DNA of 64,000 nt from Saxidomus purpurata. Lineage: Eukaryota > Mollusca > Bivalvia > Venerida > Veneridae. This document shows positions 47,801 to 54,095 of this stretch, in pieces. Both the position numbers and the translations under genes were made by a program. The notes beneath the pieces are model-generated. The model was not told where the DNA came from. It saw only the letters and a list, made by a program, of their open reading frames with translations, and did not search any database. The DNA lies in the NCBI GenBank assembly GCA_022818135.1, contig JAFMSR010000002.1:20252585-20316584 (forward strand), read 5' to 3'. How positions within the stretch are numbered: the first letter of the stretch is position 1; every line of letters starts with the position of its first letter.

Positions 47801-49679
47801 CTAAAATTAGTATAAGCTAAACTAAAATAGTTGATGAATTAGAGAAATGTTTGAATACCTCAGTTTAGGGAATAAAATTACTTCTCACACATGACTAGGT
47901 TCTTTGATATGCAGAATGGCCACATGGATGTTTTAACTACAAATTAATTTGTGTTGTATTAATGTTTCAGGTGAAAAGTCTTTAAAAGATGCAGACATTC
48001 CATTGTTAGAAAGACTTGTGTTAGGTCCTACAGACTCTGTTAAAATATATATACGTGATAAACCAGACACAACTCCTGCTGTAAACCCCGCCCACATTCC
48101 AAATGACTCCTCCCCCTCCACAGAAACACCTCCTGAGGACACACCTTTACCAGAAGAGGTAAGTGCTTATATTTATCAAGTCATAGACTAATTGTCTTAA
48201 ACAATTGTTAACATTTATAGATTTACTTTCTCATTGTTTTTTTAAGCAGTAAACGTCTGAGAGGAGTAATTTTAAACACAGCCATTATGCCAGAGTCCTT
48301 CAATGTTTTGTTGACGTCTCAGAAAAGTGCATTTCTTAGTAGTGTGTTTGTACTTCTCTTGTCAAGCAATGTCAAAAGTGTTCAATGTGTTTGATCCTGA
48401 TAGATAGCTTACAACTTGATGCTTCAGTACTGTTGTACCAGTATTTAATAAGCCCAAAGGATCAGTAGATCTGTATTGAGTAAATACACTCGGACTTTTG
48501 CCTAAGAAACAGAAAAAAGTGGCTACATTATACAGGTGTACTTACTTTAAAACTAACTGTTTAGGATGTACAATAGTGGATGCTTGTCACATTCCCGATT
48601 ACCATATACATGTACATAGGTTCTGCTGTAAAACTAGAATTAACTGGAACGTTTCATTACTATGCAGGTAGAACAGCTGATCGATATTCCAGAACCAGTT
48701 TTACGAGGCTTGCTAGATAAATTTAAGCAGGATGAAGAAAAAGAAGTGAGAAGATTAAAAGCAAAGTAGGTGATTTACCCATAGTTACAGTTAATTTACA
48801 CTAATATGTTTATTCTCAATTGTGAATCAAGTTCTTACAACTTAAATAAATAGATCTCGAGATTTACACTAGATGGAAAAATCCTTGAAGAGAGAGAGGC
48901 AAAGTGTAATTATTGTGTCTAGCCTAAGGAAACTACCGCCTATGGCACTGATGAGATTCTAACCTGGGACCTTCCCATCCTGAGCAGAACGTGTTAACAT
49001 TACGTCACTGCTGCTCCACATATTTACAGCTATTTGTCAGTACATGACCTTATAACTATCACCCTGCTGGTGACAGGTGATTCTGCACTTTGTTACTAGT
49101 GTAAATCATCCGTGTACTCTGATCATAATATCCACTATTTGCTATTCATTCAGTAAATTTTCTGTCAACATCCCTATCAACATTCAGTGGTACTGTCCAA
49201 AGTTGGAAGATAGACAAGTCCATTTCAGAAGGGTTAAAGTTGAATGGTTATTTGAACTTTCCATGCTTTATAAAAAAAAGGACTAATTATGTTTGAATTA
49301 TTTTTGCGGATTATGCAGTGCTGGATTCCAGTGGATAGGGTTGTTCTGTATATTACTTGTTTCAATTGCAACTGCGTTATTTACACTGTACAATGTAAGC
49401 ATACCTTCAATTAAATCCCTTTGGACCATATTTTGTGCTCTATCACATTAGACCCAAATACACTGTTAGTGCCAGTCCCCTGCGACTCAGTTTATTTGCA
49501 TGCTTTAAAATGTAGTAGAATTTACTCCTGTTGCTTATCAAGTCAGTGAGTAATGGCATGAAATATTTTTACTTTGCAAAACATTAGAATTGACTTCTTT
49601 TTCTTACAGATATGAAAGGATAAGACGAAGGGTTCAACAGATTATAGAGGACAAAAAGGCCAATATTTCACGGTGCTGA
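15028..49679 (+). CDS. Rassf: RASSF-family protein with LIM, Ras-association and SARAH domains (11 coding exons)
   Basis: Joining the exons 15028-15073, 22008-22102, 30634-31130, 42833-42914, 43259-43426, 44120-44314, 46125-46226, 47372-47423, 47971-48158, 48668-48765 and 49610-49679 gives an intact frame of about 530 residues with matching phases and GT-AG introns. Residues 6-58 form a complete LIM domain: C6-x2-C9-x17-H27-x2-C30-x2-C33-x2-C36-x17-C54-x3-C58. Residues about 137-165 are Ser-rich. Residues 213-260 carry the RASSF2/4-like [10 protein letters not shown] and [15 protein letters not shown] motifs. The Ras-association domain spans about 353-442 ([39 protein letters not shown]). A Pro/Thr-rich linker precedes a SARAH coiled coil (476-525). 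RASSF proteins bind Ras-like GTPases and, through SARAH, Hippo/MST kinases. The LIM-RA-SARAH order is that of Drosophila Rassf; vertebrate RASSF1-6 lack LIM. Confidence 0.93.
15491..15555. repeat. 65-bp near-perfect palindrome
   Basis: CAGTGAAATAAAA..GATAATCCAC pairs with GTGGATTACC..TATTTTTCACTG across a short loop. It could be a remnant foldback element. A second hairpin, AATGGCGTC/GACGCCATT, lies at about 15617-15642. Confidence 0.55.
15735..15885. repeat. Foldback/MITE-like repeat, copy 2 (~150 bp)
   Basis: The ends are inverted: ATTGTTGGTGTCGGTGTAAG on the left, and CTTACACCGAAAACAACAAT on the right. An inner stem pairs CACCAAAAGTTATTTTC with GAAAATATCACTTTTGGTG. It shares its right part with 12567-12680. 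Confidence 0.6.
15886..17030. other. RASSF intron 1, nothing recognised
   Basis: AT-rich intronic sequence with no exon or repeat seen. Confidence 0.35.
17031..19025. repeat. 21-bp minisatellite array in RASSF intron 1
   Basis: About 75 units, of which common forms include TACTCTCCTATTCCACTG plus TTC, and TACTCTCATATTAAACTG plus CTG. Units are mixed, and blocks of two to three types recur, so expansion occurred in higher-order steps. C-homopolymer runs interrupt it at 17604-17637 (with A) and 17809-17846. A transposon-like insertion sits at 18243-18662. The long open frames on both strands result from the multiple-of-3 unit and are not genes. Confidence 0.85.
18243..18662. mobile_element. 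420-bp hAT-type MITE with 8-bp target duplication
   Basis: The ends are TAGGGATGTAATTGATT and AATCGATTACATCCCTA, imperfect terminal inverted repeats that continue into ATCGATATATCGAT-type subterminal repeats. ATTCCACT is duplicated exactly on both sides (18235-18242 and 18663-18670), the 8-bp signature of hAT transposons. The interior holds no transposase, so it is non-autonomous. It landed in the minisatellite after the array had formed. Confidence 0.9.
19026..21300. other. RASSF intron 1, nothing recognised
   Basis: AT-rich intronic sequence; short ORFs on both strands lack motifs. Confidence 0.35.
21300..21500 (+). mobile_element. Decayed SINE-like repeat
   Basis: A B-box-like GGTTTGAGTCCC (about 21348) is followed by a body ending in GGTAAACTACCTGCTAGTAA, which matches 'ATAAACTACCTGCCATTACG' in the copy at 41180-41345. 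Both copies are strongly diverged. Confidence 0.4.
21706..21738 (+). repeat. Solo 5' stem-loop of the hairpin-ended repeat family
   Basis: AGCTCACCTGGCA and TGCCAGGGTGAGCT form a perfect stem after TTTTG. The rest of the element is absent. Confidence 0.65.
21775..21885 (+). repeat. ~95-bp interspersed repeat, copy 1
   Basis: The segment with 'TATATCCATATAGCATTTTT' and 'TTTGTTCCTTATATCCGGAA' is closely matched at 60195-60292. Family is not recognised. Confidence 0.5.
22008..22102 (+). CDS. Rassf: RASSF coding exon 2 (LIM domain core)
   Basis: The acceptor is TTTTAATTACAG ending at 22007. The exon encodes residues 16-47, including [16 protein letters not shown] with zinc ligands H27, C30, C33 and C36. 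It ends ..GGACAACATGCAGAG at 22102 with donor GTAAGG. The last 63 nt plus 27 nt of intron form the first unit of the 90-bp tandem array. This is the only unit with a proper acceptor, and the only one reading CACCCTTAC (HPY) rather than CACCCTAAC (HPN). Confidence 0.92.
22040..24201 (+). repeat. 90-bp tandem array: 24 copies of RASSF exon 2 end plus splice donor
   Basis: Each unit has 63 nt of LIM-coding sequence (frame [16 protein letters not shown]), the donor GAG/GTAAGG and 27 nt of intron ending in AG. Copy 1 is the real exon; copies 2-24 carry HPN. Copies differ at few sites: AAAATCCTGG versus AAAATACTGG, and ATGCAGAGG versus ATGTGGAGG. Copy 6 has a 6-bp insertion and copy 18 lacks 4 bp. 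Because 90 is divisible by 3 and one - strand frame lacks stops, long spurious - strand ORFs cross the array. Confidence 0.97.
24202..24475 (+). repeat. Decayed older units of the exon 2 array
   Basis: Three to four diverged units still show AGATGCTTGGA/AGATGTTTGGAGTGTA, GACAACATGCAGAGGTAA, and GCAAAGGTAAGGTACAGTTT. They retain GGTAAG-type donors but have indels. Their position at the distal edge suggests the array is old and has been re-homogenised proximally. Confidence 0.8.
24660..25635 (+). repeat. Hairpin-ended element, second family, tandem ~165-bp core
   Basis: The 5' stem-loop AGCTCGACTTTTC/GAAAAGGGGAGCT (24660-24688) follows TTTTT. About five decayed core units contain 'ACTTGTTTACCATCATGA', 'AAGAGTACATAACTCTGTC' and 'TTATGGCCCTTTTTGACTTA'. 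The 3' end is GCTGTC/GACAGC (25612-25628), followed by TCTTGTTG. End architecture equals that of the AGCTCACC family although the sequences differ. Confidence 0.75.
25636..26900. other. RASSF intron 2, nothing recognised
   Basis: AT-rich intronic sequence without supported features. Confidence 0.35.
26910..27660 (+). repeat. Hairpin-ended element, 5' hairpin lost
   Basis: GTCCGTC-like bases at about 26928 lead into the core 'ACCACTTGGCCAATGTTGAT', 'GCAGGGATGTTCCTTGCGTG', then three tandem blocks with 'CACAAGGCCTAGAGCTTAGA'. The 3' end is GGTGAGCGATAT, stem-loop AGGGCC..GGCCCT and CTTGTTT (27623-27658). Confidence 0.7.
27661..28902. other. RASSF intron 2, nothing recognised
   Basis: A partial echo of the repeat end (GATGGCCCTCTTGTT) occurs again at about 27698. 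Otherwise it is AT-rich intron. Confidence 0.35.
28903..29515 (+). repeat. Full-length hairpin-ended element (~613 bp), best-preserved copy
   Basis: The 5' stem-loop AGCTCACCTGGC/GCCAGGATGAGCT (28903-28930) follows TTTTT. GTCCGTCGTCTGTC and the core with 'ACCACTTGGCCAATGTTGAT' come next, then two and a half tandem blocks with 'AGCTTAGATATTTGGCATGT'. The 3' end is GGTGAGCGATAT, AGGGCC..GGCCCT (29492-29508) and CTTGTTTT. No target duplication is evident, which fits Helitron-like insertion, but no Helitron protein is present. Confidence 0.8.
29516..30633. other. RASSF intron 2 end, nothing recognised
   Basis: AT-rich intron that runs to the acceptor CTCTATATTTCAG at 30633. Confidence 0.4.
30634..31130 (+). 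CDS. Rassf: RASSF coding exon 3 (LIM end and Ser-rich linker)
   Basis: The exon starts [18 protein letters not shown], supplying the last zinc ligands C54 and C58. It continues with a low-complexity region rich in Ser, Asn and Gly (about residues 137-165) that contains many candidate phosphorylation sites. It ends KQLPTKV plus two bases of an Arg codon, donor GTAGGT at 31131. The CYAALFGP tail resembles CRIP-type LIM domains. Confidence 0.92.
31131..35600. other. RASSF intron 3, mostly nothing recognised
   Basis: AT-rich intron. At 32670-32720 'GATACAAGATACAAGATTTT' reads on the - strand like the simple-repeat tail of a LINE after AATAAAATC, so a decayed - strand LINE may lie at about 32670-33070. 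No protein trace was confirmed. Confidence 0.35.
35602..35629 (+). repeat. Solo 3' stem-loop of a hairpin-ended element
   Basis: TGTGATAC/GTATCACA followed by GTTTTTCTTG lies immediately before the 5' hairpin of the next element. It looks like the stem-loop-plus-CTTGTT end seen elsewhere. Confidence 0.4.
35634..37871 (+). repeat. Pearl-like element, 2.2 kb: 5' hairpin, GTCC microsatellite, 13 tandem units, 3' hairpin
   Basis: The 5' end TATCCCC..GCCGAAGGC..GGGGATA is a stem-loop. (GTCC)n follows at 35678-35705. ATAACTCCAAAAG recurs at 35721, 35876, 36022, 36178, 36324, 36480, 36626, 36772, 36928, 37084, 37230, 37386 and 37532. Spacing is about 146 or 156 bp, depending on TTGTCCGAAG versus TTTAAAAGTTTTGTCCAGAG linkers. 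The 3' end is CCATG/CATGG (37849-37863) then CTCTTGTT. Microsatellite plus ~150-bp core repeats is the published hallmark of bivalve pearl elements; this name is by resemblance only. Confidence 0.85.
37872..38769. other. RASSF intron 3, nothing recognised
   Basis: AT-rich intron. A short variant tandem (CCTATTGTA..ATTTGTATGAA, about 37900-37960) is visible. Confidence 0.35.
38770..39060 (-). mobile_element. SINE body, same family as 13905-14290
   Basis: Shared landmarks in the same order: 'CTCCTGACAGGCGCATGTTG', 'CAAGGGAATCCAGG', 'TTGCCCGGTGTATAGCA', 'CTAACCAGTTCATC' and 'AGATGGGTGGGAAACACTG'. The tRNA-like head is missing on the right. Confidence 0.6.
39311..39505 (-). repeat. Two tRNA-like heads joined to the same AT-rich motif
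   Basis: On the - strand, GGGCTGTGGTCGAGTGGTTA (about 39500-39480) resembles the 5' half of a tRNA, and it runs into TTTAAACAATATTTATTC. A second tRNA-like segment, GGTTAGCGGTCTGGACTACC (about 39365-39345), runs into the same motif at 39311-39332. Probably SINE fragments; not functional tRNA genes because the 3' halves are absent. Confidence 0.4.
39770..39860 (+). repeat. tRNA-like SINE fragment
   Basis: TGGTCACTGAG resembles an A-box and ACAGGTTCGAATTC a B-box, about 60 bp apart. No acceptor stem closes and no tail is clear. Confidence 0.35.
40335..40645 (+). other. Coding-like fragment in RASSF intron 3
   Basis: A frame at 40359-40625 includes [17 protein letters not shown] and [16 protein letters not shown], which look more protein-like than surrounding ORFs. 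It ends next to AATAAAATATTGTTTAAAC, similar to the motif at 39311 and 39441. It may be a dead retroelement piece or an unused exon. I do not recognise the protein. Confidence 0.3.
41180..41345 (+). mobile_element. Decayed SINE-like repeat
   Basis: GGTCTGAGTCGCG resembles a B-box, and the body ends ATAAACTACCTGCCATTACG, matching 21300-21500. Confidence 0.4.
41346..42832. other. RASSF intron 3 end, nothing recognised
   Basis: AT-rich intron up to the acceptor TTTATCTTTTCAG at 42832. Confidence 0.4.
42833..42914 (+). CDS. Rassf: RASSF coding exon 4
   Basis: The exon completes an Arg codon and encodes [20 protein letters not shown] and QTLSIIE, a segment conserved N-terminal to the Ras-association domain in RASSF2/4-type proteins. 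The donor is GTTAGT at 42915. The exon end and donor are duplicated in tandem. Confidence 0.88.
42887..43005 (+). repeat. 60-bp tandem duplication across the exon 4 donor
   Basis: Copy 1 (42887-42946) contains ACGGGGCCAAACCTTGTCAA and AGAG/GTTAGT. Copy 2 (42947-43005) contains ACGGGCTAAACACTGTCAAT and AGAG/GTATGA. Use of the second donor (exon end 42973) would add 59 nt and shift the frame. Confidence 0.85.
43259..43426 (+). CDS. Rassf: RASSF coding exon 5
   Basis: The acceptor is TGTAATTACAG at 43258. The exon encodes [20 protein letters not shown] and continues to LQPLQEVNH, the 'GPLRIYWGL' block typical of RASSF2/4/6. 168 nt, phase 0 at both ends; donor GTAAGT. Confidence 0.92.
43427..44119. 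other. RASSF intron 5, nothing recognised
   Basis: AT-rich intron between supported exons. Confidence 0.4.
44120..44314 (+). CDS. Rassf: RASSF coding exon 6 (linker and start of RA domain)
   Basis: The acceptor is TTCTTTTTAG. The exon encodes a Ser/Pro-rich linker, then [10 protein letters not shown] and [18 protein letters not shown], the beginning of the Ras-association fold. 195 nt, phase 0; donor GTAAGT. Confidence 0.92.
44315..46124. other. RASSF intron 6, nothing recognised
   Basis: AT-rich intron. A - strand ORF at 45699-45908 has no motif. Confidence 0.35.
46125..46226 (+). CDS. Rassf: RASSF coding exon 7 (RA domain)
   Basis: Encodes [20 protein letters not shown] and [14 protein letters not shown], a core strand-helix segment of the RASSF RA domain. 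102 nt, phase 0; donor GTAAGC. Confidence 0.93.
46241..46838 (+). repeat. Old, degraded hairpin-ended element in intron 7
   Basis: The left end GAGCTCATCCGAGCACAAAA (about 46241) keeps part of the 5' motif. The right end GGTGAGCGATATAAGGCCAT..GACCCTCTTGTA (46801-46838) keeps the 3' hairpin in mutated form. The core is unrecognisable. Confidence 0.5.
46839..47371. other. RASSF intron 7, nothing recognised
   Basis: AT-rich intron up to the acceptor GTTTTTTATAG. Confidence 0.4.
47372..47423 (+). CDS. Rassf: RASSF coding exon 8 (RA domain)
   Basis: A short exon of 52 nt encoding [17 protein letters not shown] plus one base, completed by exon 9 as Gly. The donor is GTACAA, weaker than the others but forced by phase and homology. 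Confidence 0.85.
47640..47830 (+). mobile_element. tRNA-derived SINE
   Basis: The B-box-like GGGTTTAAGCCCC (about 47687) is followed by 'TTCCAGGAAGCGGACTCAAG', 'AAGCTTTCTTCACAACCGAG' and AT-rich ends. The head is short and lacks a clear A-box. Confidence 0.5.
47971..48158 (+). CDS. Rassf: RASSF coding exon 9 (RA end and linker)
   Basis: Encodes [20 protein letters not shown] and VKIYIRD, the end of the RA domain, then a Pro/Thr-rich linker ([15 protein letters not shown]) before SARAH. 188 nt; donor GTAAGT. Confidence 0.92.
48159..48667. other. RASSF intron 9, nothing recognised
   Basis: AT-rich intron between supported exons. Confidence 0.4.
48668..48765 (+). CDS. Rassf: RASSF coding exon 10 (SARAH domain)
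   Basis: Encodes [20 protein letters not shown] then [12 protein letters not shown], the hydrophobic-heptad first half of a SARAH helix, which mediates dimerisation with MST/Hippo kinases in this family. It ends two bases into a Lys codon; donor GTAGGT. Confidence 0.9.
48895..49020 (-). mobile_element. tRNA-derived SINE fragment
   Basis: On the - strand GGAGCAGCAGTGACGTAATG leads to GGTCCCAGGTTAGAATCTC, a B-box-like GGTTAGAATCT. Intronic. Confidence 0.45.
49021..49609. other. RASSF intron 10, nothing recognised
   Basis: A 69-codon ORF at 49077-49286 has no motif and lacks coding support. Confidence 0.35.
49610..49679 (+). CDS. Rassf: RASSF coding exon 11 (SARAH end, stop)
   Basis: The acceptor is TTTTTCTTACAG. 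The exon completes Lys and encodes [20 protein letters not shown] ending RC-stop (TGA 49677-49679). This is the second half of the SARAH helix; the protein ends just after it, as in other RASSF proteins. Confidence 0.92.
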
Positions 49680-50925
49680 AAGCGGGCTATTCCAGCGTAA
49701 AAACTTGCATTTAATAAAATCAAATCAAAGAAACATATCTCTGGAAATATTGTGTCAGGAATATTTTACTTATACTGTGTGATGTTGAGCATCAAAGTGT
49801 ATTGGAGACCAAGTATCTGAGTGAGTTAAGCCAGTTATTCTTGGTCAACTTCACGAAATTATGAAGACTTTGTTTACCATTTGAGATGATGAAAATCAAA
49901 GTACATTCAAGACCAAGGGGCATTTAGTCAAGCATTATGACACTGCTGTTCTTGTGTGAAATACAAGGATATTCACATAATATATTAGACGAAGAGTACC
50001 ATAGGGTATTTGAGACTTTGGATCAATTAACGTTTCTAACATTTTCCTTTTCCTTGAAACTGTGAGAAAGTACAGACTAATAGTTAATGTAGAGCATTTA
50101 TTGTACTGGAACATGCATTTTCATTTTACAGTCATAATCAACAAATTTTAAGCTTGATTATTGTAAAAAGTGTTTGAATCATTCAAATGAACTTATCTGG
50201 AATCCAGATTCTAGACCAGTTTTAGATAAATTAATATATTTACAAAACTGAAAATAATTATTTATGGGGTTGAGTTATGATGTGGCAGGGTATGTCATGA
50301 GAGGCATAGCTCTGAGGGTTATAATGGTGCATCTTAACAACACACCATGAATTATTCAAAGATAAATCACAAGATATTTCTTATTTCCAATCTTACACAA
50401 CAATACATTGTAAGTATCACTGAAACAGTTGTACTCGTGTTCCAGTGTGTCAGTTACAATGTTGCACCTCAAAAATGACATCTAAACACACATACACACA
50501 CGAGTTATCAGGCATTAAGTAATAAACTAGTTAAAGAAAGAAAGCAATATGTGAGTACCAAGGATCATTCCAGGAATACTTTGATGTGACAGGGGAAGAC
50601 GTACCAGTATATGTTTTACTTAGCCTTTGAAGTAAAGAAATTGAAGATGGCTTAAAATTTGACCCTTAATAATGCCATATTTTCAACAATGGTTTTGTAT
50701 GACGATTGGTTCATATAATGCTACTGGAATAATCTAGCAGAATGTATAGTACTGTTGTAAGACTTAACAACATGAGACTCCGTCTTTCATCATAAATATG
50801 TCTTGCATGTTATTTCATTTCCTGTTTTTACCATGAATCAACATTTTCTCTACCCGAGCTCATCCATACCAGAGGCAGAGTATTCCAAGAGATATATCTA
50901 TGCAGCTTATTCACTGACATTTGGT
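49680..50925 (+). other. RASSF 3'UTR / downstream sequence
   Basis: AATAAA is present at 49713-49718, only 34 bp after the stop. A TAATAAAC at 50520 could serve a longer UTR. No ORF of interest. Confidence 0.4.
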
Positions 50926-50929
50926 GCTG

Positions 50930-50995
50930 GTCATACCGCACATATACCTCGCCAGGGGGTGGTCGACCTAATAAGCACAATTACAAACAAAATGA
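50930..50995. repeat. ~60-bp module shared with the SINE region at 14085-14137
   Basis: 'GACCTAATAAGCACAATTAC' followed by AAACAAAAT, preceded by ATACCTCG..GGTGG, occurs nearly identically at both places. The rest of the SINE is not present here. Confidence 0.55.
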
Positions 50996-51285
50996 CATTT
51001 GGTGTGTATATGATTGTTTTGGTAGCGAGCAAAGGCAATAATATGGATGTGCTTCCAGCAACTTTTACCAGTACCAGTATTGAGTGAAGTGTGAAACCAT
51101 GATTAACATGGTTAAAGTATTTTGATATACATATAAAATAACTAAGTATCATAGAAGTGAAATTCCAGTATGATACTATAACTCGATTATTCACCCTTGA
51201 ATAATTAAAATATTCTAGCAATTTAATTATTTGTGTCAGTGTTAAACCTTTACTGTATTAGAAGCAAATGTTTGTGTTGGTTTTT

Positions 51286-51450
51286 GCAGTCAGTGTAGAC
51301 TATGATTTGGGTGTTTACCTGTGCAGTCAGTGTAGACTATGATTTGGGTGTTTTACCTGTGCAGTCAGTGTAGACTATGATTTGGGTGTTTTCGTGTGGA
51401 CTATGATGTTTACCTGTAAGTCAGTGTAGACTATGATTTGGGTATCTGAT
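51286..51450. repeat. 37-bp minisatellite, about 4 units
   Basis: GCAGTCAGTGTAGACTATGA plus TTTGGGTGTTTACCTGT recurs at 51286, 51323, 51361 and (partial) 51419. Confidence 0.8.
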
Positions 51451-51604
51451 CATAATCTTCACTGTTTGCTAAAGTCCAAACTTAAAAATGGAAAGAGGTG
51501 CCTCACAGTCTGTGTCCTCTCCATGTGCTCAATAAATGTGCTATGTAATTTTAAAATCCTTCCATGCATGACAGAGTAATCTGCTCGTATTCCATTACTT
51601 TAAA

Positions 51605-52289
51605 CACTAGTGTGACCTTGACCTTTGAGGTAGGGACTTGGGTCTTGCATGCGACACATCCGCTTGATGTGCTAGACTTTGTGCACAGTTATTTTAAAAT
51701 CCTTCAAAGCTAATAAGTTTAGTCTGGACACAAATGTATGCATATATACAGGATTCCTTCCTATAAACTCTAAGTGTGACCTTGACCTTTGTGGTAGGGA
51801 TGTGGGTCATGCCGCGACACGTCGTTTTGATGTGCTAGACTTTGTGCCAATTTTTTAAAATCCTTCAAGGCTGACAAGTTACGTCCGGACACGAATGTGT
51901 GCATATATGCTTAAAGAGGAATCCATTACCTTCAAACTCTAAGTATGACCTTGACCTTTGAGCTAGGGCGTGGGTCTTGCAGCGACACGTCGTCTTGATG
52001 TGCTAGCTTTGTGCCAAGTATTTTAAAATCCTTCAAGCAGACAAGTACGTCCGGACACGAATGTGTGCTATATGCTTTATGGAGGAATCCATTCCTTCAA
52101 ACTCTAAGTATGACCTTGACCTTTGAGCTAGGGCGGGTCTTGCACGCGACACGTCGTCTTGATGTGCTAGACATGTGTGCCTAGTTTTTTAAAATCCTTC
52201 AAGCAGCAGTTCGCCGGACACGAAGTGTGCATTAGGGTTCCAACCTTCATCTCCAAGTGTGCCTTCACCTTTGGGTGGGATGTGGGTCT

Positions 52290-52320
<31 letters not shown>

Positions 52321-52375
52321 TGATGTGCTAGACAGTGTGCCAAGTATTTAACCTTCAATGCGCGCGCGGACAATT
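51605..52375. repeat. ~165-bp tandem repeat degrading into a C-homopolymer
   Basis: Units start at 'TGACCTTGACCTTTGAG' near 51611, 51776, 51945, 52110 and 52250, and contain CGACACGTCGTCTTGATGTG and 'ATTTTAAAATCCTTCAA'. Successive units lose single bases, and the last carries a 28-base C run (52292-52319). This pattern suggests falling consensus quality. Confidence 0.8.
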
Positions 52376-53695
52376 TGTAAGTGGGGACCCCGGGACGGAG
52401 GGAAAAAGAGAAAAAAAGGACGGGGGAAACAAACAAAAAGCCCCCCGGCCGGGCGAGCATTTTTTCCACCCTCGGGGCAAAAAGTCAATATAAGAAGTTG
52501 ATCACAAGGTTTAAATACAGCAGAATTCATGTTTACACTGTATGTATATGGAAGGACTTGTTTATTGTGAATCATGCAGTGCAAATAAAGAGCTCAGTTT
52601 GCGGTGCCAGAGGTCTGATTTGGTTATTTGATCAAGTTTCTTGTGTTCCTGTTGAAATGTGGGTTGTGCTTTTATCTGAAGTGCAGCAAATATAGACTTA
52701 ATTTTCATAAGGAACTTCACAGAGAATATAGACTATCGTAAAATTTGTTAAAATTCTTATATGTTGGTACCATGTAGCATTTTATTGAACTGTCCAATGG
52801 AATACATTTGTAATCGCAAAAAACACCCACGTTTTTAATCTACTTTCTTTTTAGATTTTTTTTACAGCAATAAAGTGATGATTGTATCAGATTTATTCCT
52901 TGTTTTATATAATGTTTTTAAGACTATGTCTATTTTGTTTTTTTAAGACATTAGAATTTAAAACTTCTTATTATTGATAATAACAACACATTAATTGAAT
53001 ACCAACAGAGTCAATAGTATAATGTAGAATACTTAGAGGATTGTGCCAAGTTTTGCTCAGCTGATCCAGAGGCTCAGAGTGAGCTGAAGTGATCTCCCTT
53101 TATCTGCAATCGTACCATACCAACATTTACTGAGACCTCAAATTTTTTTCACTCTGAAACAAGGTCAGAAATTGTGTGGATGTAATGTGGGTTGGGATTT
53201 AAACTGGGCCATTATGGTAAAATGGGATTAAAGACAAAACCATATTTACACTCGATGAACTCTTGGATTTTTCAATCCTTTCAATCTAGTGGCATGGAAT
53301 CAACAGAAAATATAAAACTCTTTATTATACTCCTATTGCTTTTGCAAGCATCAGTTCTTCATAAGACAGAGGTTGGTCTTGATGCGCTCTCTGTGGGTAT
53401 AGGAGCTTGGTCATCTGATGTTGAAATATATGTCATAGTTCAAAGGGGGAAAATCCTTCAAAATGGAGAATATCCTTTTGAACAATAGTAGCAATTTTGT
53501 ACATCAGATCTTCATGAAATTTAAAAAGAATGTTAGTCCTGATATACTCTTGTCTGGGATAAAACTACTACACGGTCACCTGTAATAAATTGATGGGTCA
53601 CTATGTCGGGTCTTATGATCCATCACAGACATTTGGGCCACTAAATAAAGAGAACACAACAAAACTGACATTTACATTTGAAACACAGCTATACA
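52376..53695. other. Intergenic, nothing recognised
   Basis: A short G/A-rich stretch at 52381-52450 still looks low quality. Beyond it is ordinary AT-rich sequence; the ORF at 53192-53488 has no motif. Confidence 0.35.
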
Positions 53696-53699
53696 AGTA

Positions 53700-53752
53700 C
53701 TTTTTGATATGAAGTGAGCAGTAAATGGCCATCATGCTCCTCTTGCATACAT
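53700..53752 (+). repeat. Degraded 3' end of a hairpin-ended repeat
   Basis: AAGTGAGCAGTAAATGGCCATCATGCTCCTCTTGCA preserves the order of the family 3' end (GTGAGCGATATAGGGCC..CCTCTTG) with several mutations. Confidence 0.4.
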
Positions 53753-53869
53753 TTGTGGCAACAGTAAAGTGTTAGATGGTTTGTTTATTAGCATACTCAC
53801 TGTCATTGTTATAATCTTATGGACCACATTCATGATTTGCTAACACTTAAATACGTCATAGGTGATACT

Positions 53870-54095
53870 CATAACAAAAAAAATCATTATGTCATAGGTA
53901 ACACATGGGCAATATTATCTTTTGGATAATACATGGGCAACATCATTATCTCATAGGTAACACATGAGCTACATCATTATCTTATAAACAACACATGGGC
54001 AACATTATCTCTTGGATAATACATGGGTAACAACATCATCTTATAGATAACATATGGGCAACATCACTATCTCGTGCATAATACTATCATTTTAT
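53870..54095. repeat. Degenerate ~31-bp minisatellite
   Basis: About seven units of ACACATGGGCAACATCATTA with TCTCATAGGTA or TCTTTTGGATA alternatives. Confidence 0.7.

Noticed and set aside
53192..53488. 98-codon ORF as a gene
   Set aside because: No domain, no splice context linking it to neighbours, and composition like the surrounding AT-rich DNA.
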